Part shown: positions 33,307 through 42,968 of the stretch, one piece after another | How positions within the stretch are numbered: position 1 is the stretch's first letter | How the letters are laid out: each line of letters begins with the position of its first letter | DNA from: Rubripirellula lacrimiformis | GTDB lineage: Bacteria; Planctomycetota; Planctomycetia; Pirellulales; Pirellulaceae | Direction: 5' to 3' | Assembly: GCF_007741535.1 (NCBI RefSeq) | Contig: NZ_CP036525.1 | Location: forward strand, 6,138,001-6,202,000 | DNA length: 64,000 nt | Position numbers and translations under genes: made by a program | Notes under the pieces: generated by a model | What the model was told of the DNA's origin: nothing | Seen by the model: the letters and a program-made list of their open reading frames with translations, nothing else | The model's database searches: none

Positions 33307-36300
33307 TCAAAACATCACGTAGACCGACTCTGAAAGTTCAGCATCCTGATCCTCGGCGAGCGGGTATTTCGCTGCGATCTCCAGCATCTGACGAACAACG
33401 TCGCGAAACTTCGTTGTATCCGATGCGTATCGCCAGCGGTCAGCGATCGCATCAGCCAGGGCCGCGGGATCCAATGGGTCGGCACGGAACGCGGGATCGA
33501 ATTCGAACGAGCGCCCACGTTCCACTGAATCGTCAACGGACTCCCACCGACTGTCGGCCAATCTCTCCTTTCGCTGCGGAATGGTGGGCATGCCCGCACG
33601 TGTTGACTGCTCTACCGCTGGCCAGAAGGCCTTGTCGAACATGCGATCAATTTGCCGGTGCAACGGGTCATCTTTGTTCTCAACCGCAACTGCCATGACA
33701 TCTTCGTTCTCTAATCCCTCGCCTTTCCCCTCGGGCCAGGACGGCTGATCGGCTTTCCGCAAAACAAAATTGCCCAGCGCCAGAACGTCCATTTCCGTCC
33801 GCATGAAACATCGGTATGCGTCGTAAGGAGTGCAGACGATCGGCTCACCACGAACGTTGAACGAGGTGTTGACCAGGATTCCGTAGCCAGTATCCGCCTC
33901 GAACTGCTTGATCAAGTCATAAAACGCAGCGTGGTGTTCCCGTCGCACCGTTTGGATCCGAGCGGAATAGTCAACGTGCGTGACGGCAGGAATGTCCGAA
34001 CGAGCTTGGCGGACAATGGGGAGCAAATCTTCCGCATCCAACGTCGTTGATGGATCCGGCGGCAACCGATGTTCCTCGCGTACTGGCGCCACCAGCAGCA
34101 TGTAGGGGCTCTCGCCATCGAGATCGAAGTAATCAGAAGCTCGTTCCTTCAGGACTGCCGGTGCAAAGGGGCGAAACGATTCGCGGTATTTGATCCTCAG
34201 GTTCAGCGTGGTCTGCATTTCGCGATTTCGGACGTCACCCAGGATCGATCGTGCGCCCAAGGATCGAGGCCCAAACTCCAGACGTCCCGAGAAATGTCCA
34301 ACGACCTTTCCGTCGGCCAGTGCCGACGACAACACTTTCTCACGCTCGCCATCAGCCAACTCCTCGTACGGATAGCCGTGTGTGTCCAGGTATGATTTGA
34401 TCTCGTCCGTGGAAAATCCAGGGCCTAGGTAGGACCCGCCTTGATCGGATAACTCGGAACGCGGTCCACGGGGTTGCCCGAAATACGTGTGCCACGTATC
34501 CAGCGCGACGCCCAAAGCGCAACCCGAATCGCCTGCGGCAGGTTGAATCCAAAGGTCGTCAAAGACCCCCTCCCGCAGTAGCTTTCCATTGGCGACGCAG
34601 TTCAGAGCAACACCCCCGGCGAGGCAGAGGTTTTTCTCACCGGTCAGCTCGCGAGCATGCGAGGCCATCCGTATCACCGCTATCTCTGTAACTTCTTGGA
34701 TCGAACGGGCGATGTCCATTTCACGGCGGGTGATCCGGCTCTCGGGGTCACGTCGGGGTCCGCCGAATAGTTCATCGAACTTATCCGCAGTCGTACTCAC
34801 GTCACGCAGGAACGCGAAGTAGTCCATGTTCAGCGCAACCGAACCGTCGTCCTTGATGTCGACGATATTGTCGAGAATGGTCTGCGTGTAGATGGGCTCG
34901 CCGTAGGGCGCAAGGCCCATCATCTTGTACTCACCTGAATTCACTTTGAAACCCGTGAAGTGCGTAAACGCCGAGTACAGCAATCCAAGTGAATCAGTAA
35001 AATTCATCTCCCGCAGGATTTCCAGATCTGCGCCGCTGCCCTTGCCAATGGACGCTGTGGCCCATTCGCCCACGCCATCAATGGTTAGGATCGCAGCAGA
35101 TTCAAATGGAGACGGGTAGTAGCAGCTCGCGGCATGCGAGCGGTGATGATTGCCTTGCAGGATCAGACCTTCATAGTTCAACGATTCTCGAACGATGCGT
35201 GGGAACTGCAGTTTGTACCGCGCCCAATCGGGAACGATGTGACTCCACATCTTTCGGGAACTCTGGCGGTCCGTCGATGCCAGGCTATGGAGAATACGCT
35301 CGAACGTGAGTGAAGAATCATCGTAAAACGCGACCGCCTTCAAATCCTTGTGAGACACTTGGGCATGTTCAAGGCAGAAATTGATTGCCTGGTTGGGGAA
35401 CCGACGATCGTTCTTGACGCGGCTGAATCGCTCTTCTTCGGCAGCAGCCACAATCTCGCCATCGCGAATGAGCGCCGCAGCGGAGTTATGGTAGAAGGCA
35501 CTGATCCCGAGGATCGCCTCTGAGGACGAGCCAACGTGCACCGCGGGTGTCTTCTCAACTTGCTCAGGTGCCTTCGTCAGAGTCGCAGCCAAGCAGTCCA
35601 ATCGGGGTCGAATGAAGCTAGCCATCTGTTCGGCTACCAATCGGTTTGCATAGGGCGTGAAATGCCCGCCCTGCTCGAAGCTGAGTTTGAGTCGTTCCTC
35701 GTAAGGCAACTTGATCAGGGTGCTGGAAACGTCGCCCACATAGATCGATCCCGATGGATTGGCGATCGATTCGAACAGCGGTTGGTAGATGGGCTCCATC
35801 CCCACGAGATAGAAATCGCGGGTCGGGATCGGAAAGATGAACACCGGCAGCGGTTGAGCCTGATCAATGAACCGTCGAAGTATCGCCGACATCAGCTTCC
35901 AGCCCTTTGTGTCGTCGGACTGAATATCGGGGTAGGGATGGTGTCCCCGCATGCGCTTGAATTCCGTGATCAAACGAGATCCTGCATCGGAAAACAGTGC
36001 TGACTTGCGGACCTGTTTCAGGCCCGGAATCATCGAATAGACATCATGAATCTTCGCGAGAAGATCGTCGTCGCGTTTTCCATTCTGCGCCGTTGCGTCG
36101 TCTTCGACTTCCGCTCGCTCTATCGGCACGGGAACTTGGTGCAATGCCAATTCACCGTTGGACAGTTCGAAATAGGGTTTGGGGACGCGTACTTTTTTTC
36201 CGGTCACGCGGTCCACCGATGGTCGGTGACTGGTTTGAATCCGGTGAAAACTATCAATTTGCACACAGATCACGATGGCATCCGCTTCGATGTCCTTCGC

Positions 36301-36642
36301 GTACGATTCATGAATCAGAGCGTGTTGATCGGTGCCTGAGCCCGAAACACCGAAGTTAAAAACTTCGCAATCGAGCAGCTTGGCAAGCTGGTCGGAATAG
36401 CGGTCGGCGTTGCACACATTATCGCCAGCGGTGTAGGAATCACCGAACATCAGAATTCTGGGTTTATCACCTCTCCGGGTAACAAACTCCTGGTCAGAGC
36501 GGAAACCGGCGGAATTGGTTTTGACAAAATATCCACCTGCTTCGTTACTCAAACGAGCAAACTGATTGGGAACGAAACGGTGTCCGACCCGCTCGTCATG
36601 CTGGATCAACATGCGGTGAGTGGATTGTTTGAGTAGGAACAT
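33307..36642 (-). CDS. SGNH hydrolase - NodU/CmcH-type carbamoyltransferase fusion
   Basis: One 1,111-residue frame with two enzyme parts. Residues about 1-360 form an SGNH/GDSL-like domain: ILMFGDSYTAGDN (block I, about 63-75), FNFGVSGSGTDQH (about 95-107) and EQGGHFTPYANRL with a block V-like histidine (about 325-337). From about 378 the carbamoyltransferase begins with ILGISAFYHNSAAALIRDG, continues with LILQGNHHRSHAAS, LTIDGVGEW and LCLAGGVALNCVANGKL, and carries the C-terminal domain with HFSGRLEFGPRSLGARSILG. Typical NodU/CmcH proteins are about 550-620 residues and lack the SGNH part. It is expected to transfer carbamoyl from carbamoyl phosphate to a hydroxyl on the glycan. No frameshift joins the halves. 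A fused partner on the neighbouring MBOAT module is a striking arrangement. Confidence 0.88.
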   Translation of the reverse strand: MFLLKQSTHRMLIQHDERVGHRFVPNQFARLSNEAGGYFVKTNSAGFRSDQEFVTRRGDKPRILMFGDSYTAGDNVCNADRYSDQLAKLLDCEVFNFGVSGSGTDQHALIHESYAKDIEADAIVICVQIDSFHRIQTSHRPSVDRVTGKKVRVPKPYFELSNGELALHQVPVPIERAEVEDDATAQNGKRDDDLLAKIHDVYSMIPGLKQVRKSALFSDAGSRLITEFKRMRGHHPYPDIQSDDTKGWKLMSAILRRFIDQAQPLPVFIFPIPTRDFYLVGMEPIYQPLFESIANPSGSIYVGDVSSTLIKLPYEERLKLSFEQGGHFTPYANRLVAEQMASFIRPRLDCLAATLTKAPEQVEKTPAVHVGSSSEAILGISAFYHNSAAALIRDGEIVAAAEEERFSRVKNDRRFPNQAINFCLEHAQVSHKDLKAVAFYDDSSLTFERILHSLASTDRQSSRKMWSHIVPDWARYKLQFPRIVRESLNYEGLILQGNHHRSHAASCYYPSPFESAAILTIDGVGEWATASIGKGSGADLEILREMNFTDSLGLLYSAFTHFTGFKVNSGEYKMMGLAPYGEPIYTQTILDNIVDIKDDGSVALNMDYFAFLRDVSTTADKFDELFGGPRRDPESRITRREMDIARSIQEVTEIAVIRMASHARELTGEKNLCLAGGVALNCVANGKLLREGVFDDLWIQPAAGDSGCALGVALDTWHTYFGQPRGPRSELSDQGGSYLGPGFSTDEIKSYLDTHGYPYEELADGEREKVLSSALADGKVVGHFSGRLEFGPRSLGARSILGDVRNREMQTTLNLRIKYRESFRPFAPAVLKERASDYFDLDGESPYMLLVAPVREEHRLPPDPSTTLDAEDLLPIVRQARSDIPAVTHVDYSARIQTVRREHHAAFYDLIKQFEADTGYGILVNTSFNVRGEPIVCTPYDAYRCFMRTEMDVLALGNFVLRKADQPSWPEGKGEGLENEDVMAVAVENKDDPLHRQIDRMFDKAFWPAVEQSTRAGMPTIPQRKERLADSRWESVDDSVERGRSFEFDPAFRADPLDPAALADAIADRWRYASDTTKFRDVVRQMLEIAAKYPLAEDQDAELSESVYVMF

Positions 36643-36771
36643 GAAAAACTAACTATTTAAGTACTGAGTCGGTTCAGCATCTTGCTTAGCAATTGCTGAA
36701 AAGTGTTTCGATTCAATGGGTGTGTAAACGAGAGCCTGGGCCACTCAGCGAGTGTCCGAAATAGAACTGCC

Positions 36772-36842
36772 CGTAGCGGAACTGGTCAAGATTTTTGTCC
36801 CCATCGGCAGACGAGCGGAAGTATTGATGACTTCCGCTACCG
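36772..36842. repeat. Palindromic repeat of the CGTAGCGGAA family
   Basis: The left arm CGTAGCGGAACTGGTCAAGA at 36772 faces a right arm ending TGACTTCCGCTA at 36840. The family matches 11372-11400, 21229-21257 and 56569-56639. Its right arm touches the 3' end of the GT4 gene (stop at 36837). It could also act as a terminator region. The rest of the 194-bp gap has no gene. Confidence 0.7.
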
Positions 36843-37997
36843 TAGGTCAGCAGCACTGTTCCACAATGCTGCGTATTCTGAGAACATGCGACTAATTGGA
36901 TAGTGCTCGCAGACATGATCGCGGTTATTTCGTCCGATGTCTTGGCGACGCTGGGCGTTGATCGACATCTCTCGAATGGCGGCGGCGTAACCATCGACGT
37001 CCTGATGAGAGAAAACGAACTCCGTATTGGACGGGCTCAACATCAAACGGTTGTCAGCGATGTCGGTTGTGATCACGGGCAACCCCGTCGCCATCGCCTC
37101 AAGGAGCGAGTTGGACGCCGCTTCTGATTTTGAGGTCGTTACGTAAACGTCAGCGGCTTGGAATGCAAATCGCGGCTGGTCGGCATAACCGTGGAAGTAG
37201 ACTGAGTCGTGGATTCCCAGTTCGGTCGCGAGCGACTCGAGTGACTGCCGCTCAGGTCCGTCGCCGAACAGTGCCAGCCGATCACCGGGCCGGTGCCCCT
37301 GTGCGAACGCCCGGATCAACATCGTTATATTCTTGCTGGGGCGGAGGGAACCAATGTATGCAAACACGACCCCGTCTGCGGGACCTTTGATCCGCATTCG
37401 AAGTTCATCGTTTTCGCCGGGAGCGAACTTGGCCGTATCCACGCCGGTTTTAATGAACGCCAACTGGTCTTGCTTGACGCCATATTTGCGCAGGCAAAGA
37501 TCGCGGAGGGTGAACGATGTCACCACGACGCGGTGACACGATGGCAGTAGCCAACGTCGCATTTTCGTGCGGCGAGCGCCCTTACCATCGATGTCGACAG
37601 ACAATCCGCACTCATTGTGAATGACAGGGCGGAAGCGAGCCAATTTTGCGGCCAGCACCGCGTCGGTGGCACCCCAATTGTAGGTCAATATCACGGCCGG
37701 ATTGATTGCACGAATGCACCGCCATAGATCGATCGGATACCGCAGCGGGCCGCGTTTCGGGGGCCCCGCAATTACCGGGACCTTGGCGGATTCGTCGAGG
37801 AACGCCGCAGCACCGTTCCGGCCGTTGATGGACAAGACCGCATGCCCACCGCCAGGTCCCATGGCGTTGATCGTGCGTGTCACACGCAGTTCCGCACCGC
37901 CGCGACCATAGCCAGGAAACACGTGCAGGAAGCGAATGGGAGTTCGGCCCCGTAAAGCCATCGGGGCATCTTCCGCCGTTGTGATGGATTCGCTCAT
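36837..37997 (-). CDS. Glycosyltransferase family 4
   Basis: 386 residues with an N-terminal motif FLHVFPGYGRGGAELRVTR, where the glycine-rich loop of GT4 enzymes is clear, and the C-terminal SEAASNSLLEAMATGLPVI with its E-x7-E pair. AFAQGHRPGDRLALFGDGPE is the usual nucleotide-sugar site. The ATG at 37997 overlaps the upstream GT4 stop as ATGA. Specificity is unknown. Confidence 0.9.
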   Translation of the reverse strand: MSESITTAEDAPMALRGRTPIRFLHVFPGYGRGGAELRVTRTINAMGPGGGHAVLSINGRNGAAAFLDESAKVPVIAGPPKRGPLRYPIDLWRCIRAINPAVILTYNWGATDAVLAAKLARFRPVIHNECGLSVDIDGKGARRTKMRRWLLPSCHRVVVTSFTLRDLCLRKYGVKQDQLAFIKTGVDTAKFAPGENDELRMRIKGPADGVVFAYIGSLRPSKNITMLIRAFAQGHRPGDRLALFGDGPERQSLESLATELGIHDSVYFHGYADQPRFAFQAADVYVTTSKSEAASNSLLEAMATGLPVITTDIADNRLMLSPSNTEFVFSHQDVDGYAAAIREMSINAQRRQDIGRNNRDHVCEHYPISRMFSEYAALWNSAADLR

Positions 37998-39415
37998 CGT
38001 TGTGAATTCGCCGAATCTGGCTTGGCGGACACCCGATCAAAAACGTCTGCCAGTCTGCTGGTCAGTTGCTCTCCATCAAACTCCGCGGCGACGTCGTCCC
38101 ATCGCGGTTGCGACCGATCAGGACCGATCATTTGCAGGATGGCTTTTGTGATGCTGTCCACGTTCCCATCATCCGCGATGGTTCCGATTTGGAATTCATT
38201 GACGATCCTCGAGACCGCTCCCGGCACGCAGATCGCAAGAATGGGCTTTCGAAAAAGTATCATTTCAAACAGCTTGCCGGGAACCTGCAGCGCGGTGCCC
38301 GGTTGCAACAGAACAAACCCGTCGACTTCGGCCATGCGCCGCATCATTTGGTCGTGCGGGACGGGAGGATGAACTTCCACCTGGTCCGCCACACCTCGCT
38401 GCTGAGCGTAGTTTTGCAAATTAAACCCGGGATCACAGAAGCCGACCTGCTCGAGTACGACCTGCACATTGCGTTGTTTTAGATTGGCGATGGCATCGAC
38501 AATCGGCCGCGGGTCACGATTGCGATACAGACTTCCCGGATGCAGCAGGCGGAATGGCCGATTCTCTTGAGGCAGCGATGTCGCTTCCTCCAGGTAGGTC
38601 GCAACTCGAGACCGTATTTCGGGGTCGAACCCGTTGGGGATCGTAACGAAACGCTCGCGCGGCAGATTTGAATAGTGCTTTACAAAGTCTTGTTCCAGTT
38701 CGTCCGTGTTCAGGATCACGGCCGCAGCATCCCGCACACATTTTTCTTCCAACCTTGCGACCCATCGATTCGCGAGCCAAGACTTGTTGCGTGGTCCCCA
38801 GGGAACGCGGGTCCAGGGGTCGCGAAAATCGAGAACGAGCGGAATACCAGCTTGTCGTGCAATTTCACGTCCGACAAGCAACGACGAAAATGGTGGCGCG
38901 GTTGCATAAACAAGAGATATTTTATTTTTATGGACGATCTCAAGTCCTTTCGAAACGGCATCGTTCTTCCAGCCTACTCGATTGTCTGGGATCGCGAAGA
39001 GCAGTTCCACCATCTGCCGGCGTAGCTTACCCAATGGCAATTTAAGACGATCGAAACGACCTTGCGATTGTGTGGGAATTGACTCGACGGGGCAGCCCGC
39101 TGATTGCCTAGCACTTCGCAATGTTGAAGCGGAGTCGTTTCTCGGATCAGCCTTTCGCAGATTGCGAATTCGATCTTTCATCGCATCTTCCGGGCGAATC
39201 AGTTCTACTTGAAGCACGTCGGTGCTATGGGGGATTTTGTCAGCGAGAGCAAGGTCCAGGCGAGAGTCTTCATCCGGCAGAGAGGTCAGAACGGATACAT
39301 GCCAATTGCTATCGGCCAAGAACCGGGTGAACCGAAGCGTGCGATGCACGCCAGCGGTGGCCGATGGCGGGAAATTAAACGCCACGATCAGCCCATTGCT
39401 TTCACTGTTTGTCAT
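37994..39415 (-). CDS. Glycosyltransferase family 4 (WbuB-like)
   Basis: 473 residues starting MTNSESNGLIVAFNFPPSAT at ATG 39415, which overlaps the polymerase stop as ATGA; the longer frame from 39547 is therefore rejected. The N-terminal domain is long (about 240 residues, including IPLVLDFRDPWTRVPWGP) as in WbuB-type enzymes. The C-terminal part has LLHPGSLYRNRDPRPIVDAI and FEMILFRKPILAICVPG. Such enzymes often add N-acetyl-amino sugars, which would fit the UDP-amino-uronic acid genes, but this is inference. Confidence 0.88.
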   Translation of the reverse strand: MTNSESNGLIVAFNFPPSATAGVHRTLRFTRFLADSNWHVSVLTSLPDEDSRLDLALADKIPHSTDVLQVELIRPEDAMKDRIRNLRKADPRNDSASTLRSARQSAGCPVESIPTQSQGRFDRLKLPLGKLRRQMVELLFAIPDNRVGWKNDAVSKGLEIVHKNKISLVYATAPPFSSLLVGREIARQAGIPLVLDFRDPWTRVPWGPRNKSWLANRWVARLEEKCVRDAAAVILNTDELEQDFVKHYSNLPRERFVTIPNGFDPEIRSRVATYLEEATSLPQENRPFRLLHPGSLYRNRDPRPIVDAIANLKQRNVQVVLEQVGFCDPGFNLQNYAQQRGVADQVEVHPPVPHDQMMRRMAEVDGFVLLQPGTALQVPGKLFEMILFRKPILAICVPGAVSRIVNEFQIGTIADDGNVDSITKAILQMIGPDRSQPRWDDVAAEFDGEQLTSRLADVFDRVSAKPDSANSQR

Positions 39416-40764
39416 TGAACTATTGAAGGCTCCACGTCCTGAGGGTCCAAATCGGACATTTCCGTCTGAAGAATCGTCGAGGCATCCACAGACGCGATGT
39501 GCAGGCGAGTGTAGGCAAGACAGCATGCTGCCAACCAAAGAAACCATTCGCCGTCCAATACACTCGTGAACATGCAGGTTACGAGTTGCCCAACCATGAC
39601 AGAAATTAGTACCGAACCCAGGAAAGCATGCGTTTCATTGCCGCTCACTAAGTAACGCTTCGACGTATGCCAAGCCGAGAAACATGCAAACGCCAGAATC
39701 GACATCAGTAAAGCTAGGCCTTGAATCCCCCATCCGCCCGCAATATCCAAGGGCCCGTTGTGAACCGAGCGAAAGTTAGGATTGAAATGAGCAATGTACT
39801 CAAGACCGCGGGGACTTGTAAAAGTTGCCTCACCGCCGGAACCCAGCGGATAGTCGGCGATCATCTTTATACCGGCTTCCCAATAATCCAATCTTTCGGC
39901 TGCTGAATTATCACGTTCTTCCGCATCGGCAAATATGGATCCAAACCGACTCCAGATGTTTTGGTCGTTCGCCAGCAACAACATCGCTACCATCCCGAGA
40001 ACACAGAGCGTAATCGCACGTTTGCGGGTTTTCCCCCGAGACATAAAAACGATTGTCACCCCCGCAGTGATTAGGCCAAGGTATGCGCCGCGACTATTGC
40101 AGCGGAGGATTGATTCCAGGATCAAGGGAGCGAAGACTAGTGACGCGATGCCAAAGCGTCTGTCTCGCATGGCAATTACAAAGTAGCCGGCAAGGACGAG
40201 CCCCATCGACAAAACAGCGGCGGTTCCATTCGAGCCCTGAGCTCCGGGAAACTGAATACCCTCCAGGCGTCCACCCTCCATCGCTCCTTGGCCGGCGAGA
40301 ACAACCTGATAGCCGACGAAACCACATCCGGCAACCATTCCAAATAGCAACAGTTCAAGATCTTGCTGGCTGCGGATAGTCAGATACAGCAATCCTGTCG
40401 CAAGGCATCCCTTCCAGAGTATATCGAAGACTTGGGCACTTTCTGGAGGATAGTTTGCGAGAAAACTGTTGACGAAAAACGCGTTGACGGAGATTGCCAA
40501 TAGAGTCCAGAAAAACTTTCGGTCGGACGTGGCAAATTGTGGGCGATCCGCCCACGTCATGAAATTAGCGACTACGAGTATCAACGCAGCGACGAGGCTC
40601 CATCGCATCGTCAGCGAAGTGAGTAGTCCACCGCCAAACCACCAAAATACGGGGCTTGCGTAAAACACCATCAAATGCCCCAGCCCGGCATAGATGGGCC
40701 TTCGAAGTGACGCAAGCGACAGTCCCAGAAAGACCATCAACCAAAGTAACGCAGTCGAATTCAT
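39412..40764 (-). CDS. O-antigen ligase/Wzy-like polymerase family membrane protein
   Basis: A 450-residue polytopic protein with about ten to twelve membrane helices. The Wzy_C-type signature lies in ILRCNSRGAYLGLITAG (about residues 216-232) and in the large periplasmic loop NFRSVHNGPLDIAGGWG (about 332-348), where the H-N-x3-D pattern is typical of O-antigen ligase-like polymerases. It should join lipid-linked repeat units in the periplasm. ATG at 40764; the 3' end is ATGA-coupled to the WbuB-like GT. Its position between GTs and a methyltransferase suits the polymerase of the locus. Confidence 0.85.
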   Translation of the reverse strand: MNSTALLWLMVFLGLSLASLRRPIYAGLGHLMVFYASPVFWWFGGGLLTSLTMRWSLVAALILVVANFMTWADRPQFATSDRKFFWTLLAISVNAFFVNSFLANYPPESAQVFDILWKGCLATGLLYLTIRSQQDLELLLFGMVAGCGFVGYQVVLAGQGAMEGGRLEGIQFPGAQGSNGTAAVLSMGLVLAGYFVIAMRDRRFGIASLVFAPLILESILRCNSRGAYLGLITAGVTIVFMSRGKTRKRAITLCVLGMVAMLLLANDQNIWSRFGSIFADAEERDNSAAERLDYWEAGIKMIADYPLGSGGEATFTSPRGLEYIAHFNPNFRSVHNGPLDIAGGWGIQGLALLMSILAFACFSAWHTSKRYLVSGNETHAFLGSVLISVMVGQLVTCMFTSVLDGEWFLWLAACCLAYTRLHIASVDASTILQTEMSDLDPQDVEPSIVQ

Positions 40765-40785
40765 GCCAACATGTTCTCTGTACTG

Positions 40786-41559
40786 CTACTTGTAAGCATG
40801 AAAAATGAACTCGCCCATCAACACAAAGTTGACGGGCGATGTTCCAACCAAACCACCGAACTTTCTAAGTCGATGGGGTATGGGATACGAGACCTCGAAT
40901 CTTGAGAACCCCGCTTCTTTAAATATGCTTTCCCAAACAGCGGGCTGTTGATGGATCTGCCAATCGATCGTTCGTTGGGTAAGACACCAACTTCTAGGGT
41001 AACCGAGTCGCCTCAACTGCGTCCACAGGCATAAACGACAGGCATCGGTCGCGATGACGACGCCGCCTTTGTTCAGTAGGCCGTGCAGCTTGCTCGCAAT
41101 CTTGACGTAGGTGTTGAACACCTCCTGATGCCGCGCTGCGTTGAGCGGGGTCTCGTAGAGATGGTTTAGAACGGCGATCATCACGATGACGTCGAAAGAC
41201 TCACCGCCAAAATTCATCGTGTTGAAGTTATCACGACGCAGGTCAACGTTTTTGAGCCCAAGTGATTTGATTCGCTGGGCTTGCGCTTCGATCACGCCGG
41301 ACGTCGACCCCTCCATCTCGGGTTCGACACTTACCACCTTTTCTGCACCGGCAAGACCGCAGTGTAAACTGATCAGGCCACGGCCGCTCCCGATTTCTAG
41401 AACGGAGCGACCCTGTAACTCAAGATCGCCAAATAGTCGATTCAAGTAACTTTCATAAGCGGGCGGATTTTGATGTCCGTCTTCAGCCTGGAACTGTTCT
41501 TTCAGTCGATGACGCTTTAGCGAATCATCGGTGGTTTGTTTTTGCATGATTGATTGCAT
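40786..41559 (-). CDS. Class I SAM-dependent methyltransferase
   Basis: 257 residues with motif I VLEIGSGRGLISLHC (about 55-69), acidic motif VVSVEPEMEGS (about 75-85) and motif SFDVIVMIAVLNHLYET (about 118-134). It starts at ATG 41559 (an ATG at 41547 is also in frame). It lies 21 bp upstream of the polymerase gene on the same strand. It may methylate a sugar or lipid carrier; the target is unknown. Confidence 0.86.
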   Translation of the reverse strand: MQSIMQKQTTDDSLKRHRLKEQFQAEDGHQNPPAYESYLNRLFGDLELQGRSVLEIGSGRGLISLHCGLAGAEKVVSVEPEMEGSTSGVIEAQAQRIKSLGLKNVDLRRDNFNTMNFGGESFDVIVMIAVLNHLYETPLNAARHQEVFNTYVKIASKLHGLLNKGGVVIATDACRLCLWTQLRRLGYPRSWCLTQRTIDWQIHQQPAVWESIFKEAGFSRFEVSYPIPHRLRKFGGLVGTSPVNFVLMGEFIFHAYK

Positions 41560-41630
41560 GTCTGTTCGAGGCGAGTGAGCGTGGTCTGCAATTGAGATGT
41601 TCGCAGTTGCAAATTGCTCAGAACGAAAAC

Positions 41631-42779
41631 TTAACTCTTTGTTGCAATTGTGGTGTACATTTCCTCGTAGCCCTGCACCATCGTCCGCAGGCAGTACACG
41701 TCGCGTTGCCGAGTCATGGCATACGCAGCGTAACTGCGTCGCATCGACGCGTTTGCCATTGTGATCATCGCATGCGTAAGGGCGAGTTCATCGTTGGGAG
41801 CGACGACGATGCCTGCAGCGTCCGGCCGGCTAATCATTTCAAACGCATCGCCCACGTCGGTGGCGATCACTGGCAGCCCAGCAGCCATCGCCTCAATCAT
41901 CGATTGACTCATGCCTTCGCTGTGACTGCAGTTAACAAAAACATCCATCGCGGCCAGATAGGGCCATGGGTCCCACTGGTGCCCCGGTAGATGAACAGTG
42001 ACCGCATCAACATGGGCCATTGCCAGTTGTTCTAGCTCTGCCAGGCACGGGCCGTCACCCACCAAGACTAAGTGAACGGGTTCGCTGATCGTCGGACGGG
42101 CTGCGGCTAACGCACGGATTGCCAGCTCCAGGTTCTTGACCGTGGATAGTCTCGCCACGCTGCCAAACACCAGCTCATCCCTGCTGATGCCAAGTGACTG
42201 ACGAGTCGACGCCCTCATCTCGGGCAGCTGATCATTGGGGTAGCGAGGATCCAAGCCGTTCGGAATGACGTGAATGCGAGACAAGTCAGAGCGTGTAATC
42301 GCAGTGACCTTTTTGGCGACACAATACGCGTTCGTGGTAAGTGCGATACGACGACATGCCCAGCGCATCGTTGCCGCTCGAATTTTTCGTTTCAACGGAC
42401 CGCAGGAATTTGACCCCAATACGGTACCCCGTTCACCATGGACATGAATGGCCTCGCCATAGCGGCGTGCGCCAAAATAGGTTTCGAGCAGCGTCGCCCA
42501 GTTGTGGGAATGGACAATATCTGGCTGCAGTCGTTGCAGGACATCGGTTATCGCGGTGACAGCATGCCAGCTATTTCCGGACCGCAGTCCCAATTCGATC
42601 AGTTCTACATCATCCGCGGTGATCCAGCGTCGCGCCGCGCCGATACCATCCAAGCAGATAACGCTAACGCGGAACCGGTCTCGTGAGAGCCCATTCGCTA
42701 AATTCGCGATGTAACGCTCCATGCCGCCCACATCTAAGCGAAGCACCACTAGAACGACATGAATGCGTTTGATACCCAA
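41631..42779 (-). CDS. Glycosyltransferase family 4
   Basis: 382 residues from TTG at 42779, with GGGAA nine bases upstream. The N-terminus reads VVLVVLRLDVGGMERYIANLA, the G-G-M/A-E loop of GT4 enzymes. HSEGMSQSMIEAMAAGLPVI (about 295-315) carries the E-x7-E pattern. It is similar to glycosyltransferases of sugar-transferase/exosortase loci. It stands 71 bp upstream of the methyltransferase on the same strand. Confidence 0.9.
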   Translation of the reverse strand: MGIKRIHVVLVVLRLDVGGMERYIANLANGLSRDRFRVSVICLDGIGAARRWITADDVELIELGLRSGNSWHAVTAITDVLQRLQPDIVHSHNWATLLETYFGARRYGEAIHVHGERGTVLGSNSCGPLKRKIRAATMRWACRRIALTTNAYCVAKKVTAITRSDLSRIHVIPNGLDPRYPNDQLPEMRASTRQSLGISRDELVFGSVARLSTVKNLELAIRALAAARPTISEPVHLVLVGDGPCLAELEQLAMAHVDAVTVHLPGHQWDPWPYLAAMDVFVNCSHSEGMSQSMIEAMAAGLPVIATDVGDAFEMISRPDAAGIVVAPNDELALTHAMITMANASMRRSYAAYAMTRQRDVYCLRTMVQGYEEMYTTIATKS

Positions 42780-42968
42780 TCAGGCGTTCCCGGTCAGTAT
42801 TTCGCGAGCAAAGAACTTAAGTTGTTCCGCAGCATTCGTTTACGCATCTGAGGGCAAGGAAAACATCGCGAACCGCTAGCAATGCTTAAGCCCGTAAAAA
42901 CAGGGTGTTTCAGCGATGGCCGGGAATCACTGTTACCCAACGGAACTTTTCGACTTAGGGTGATGGGC

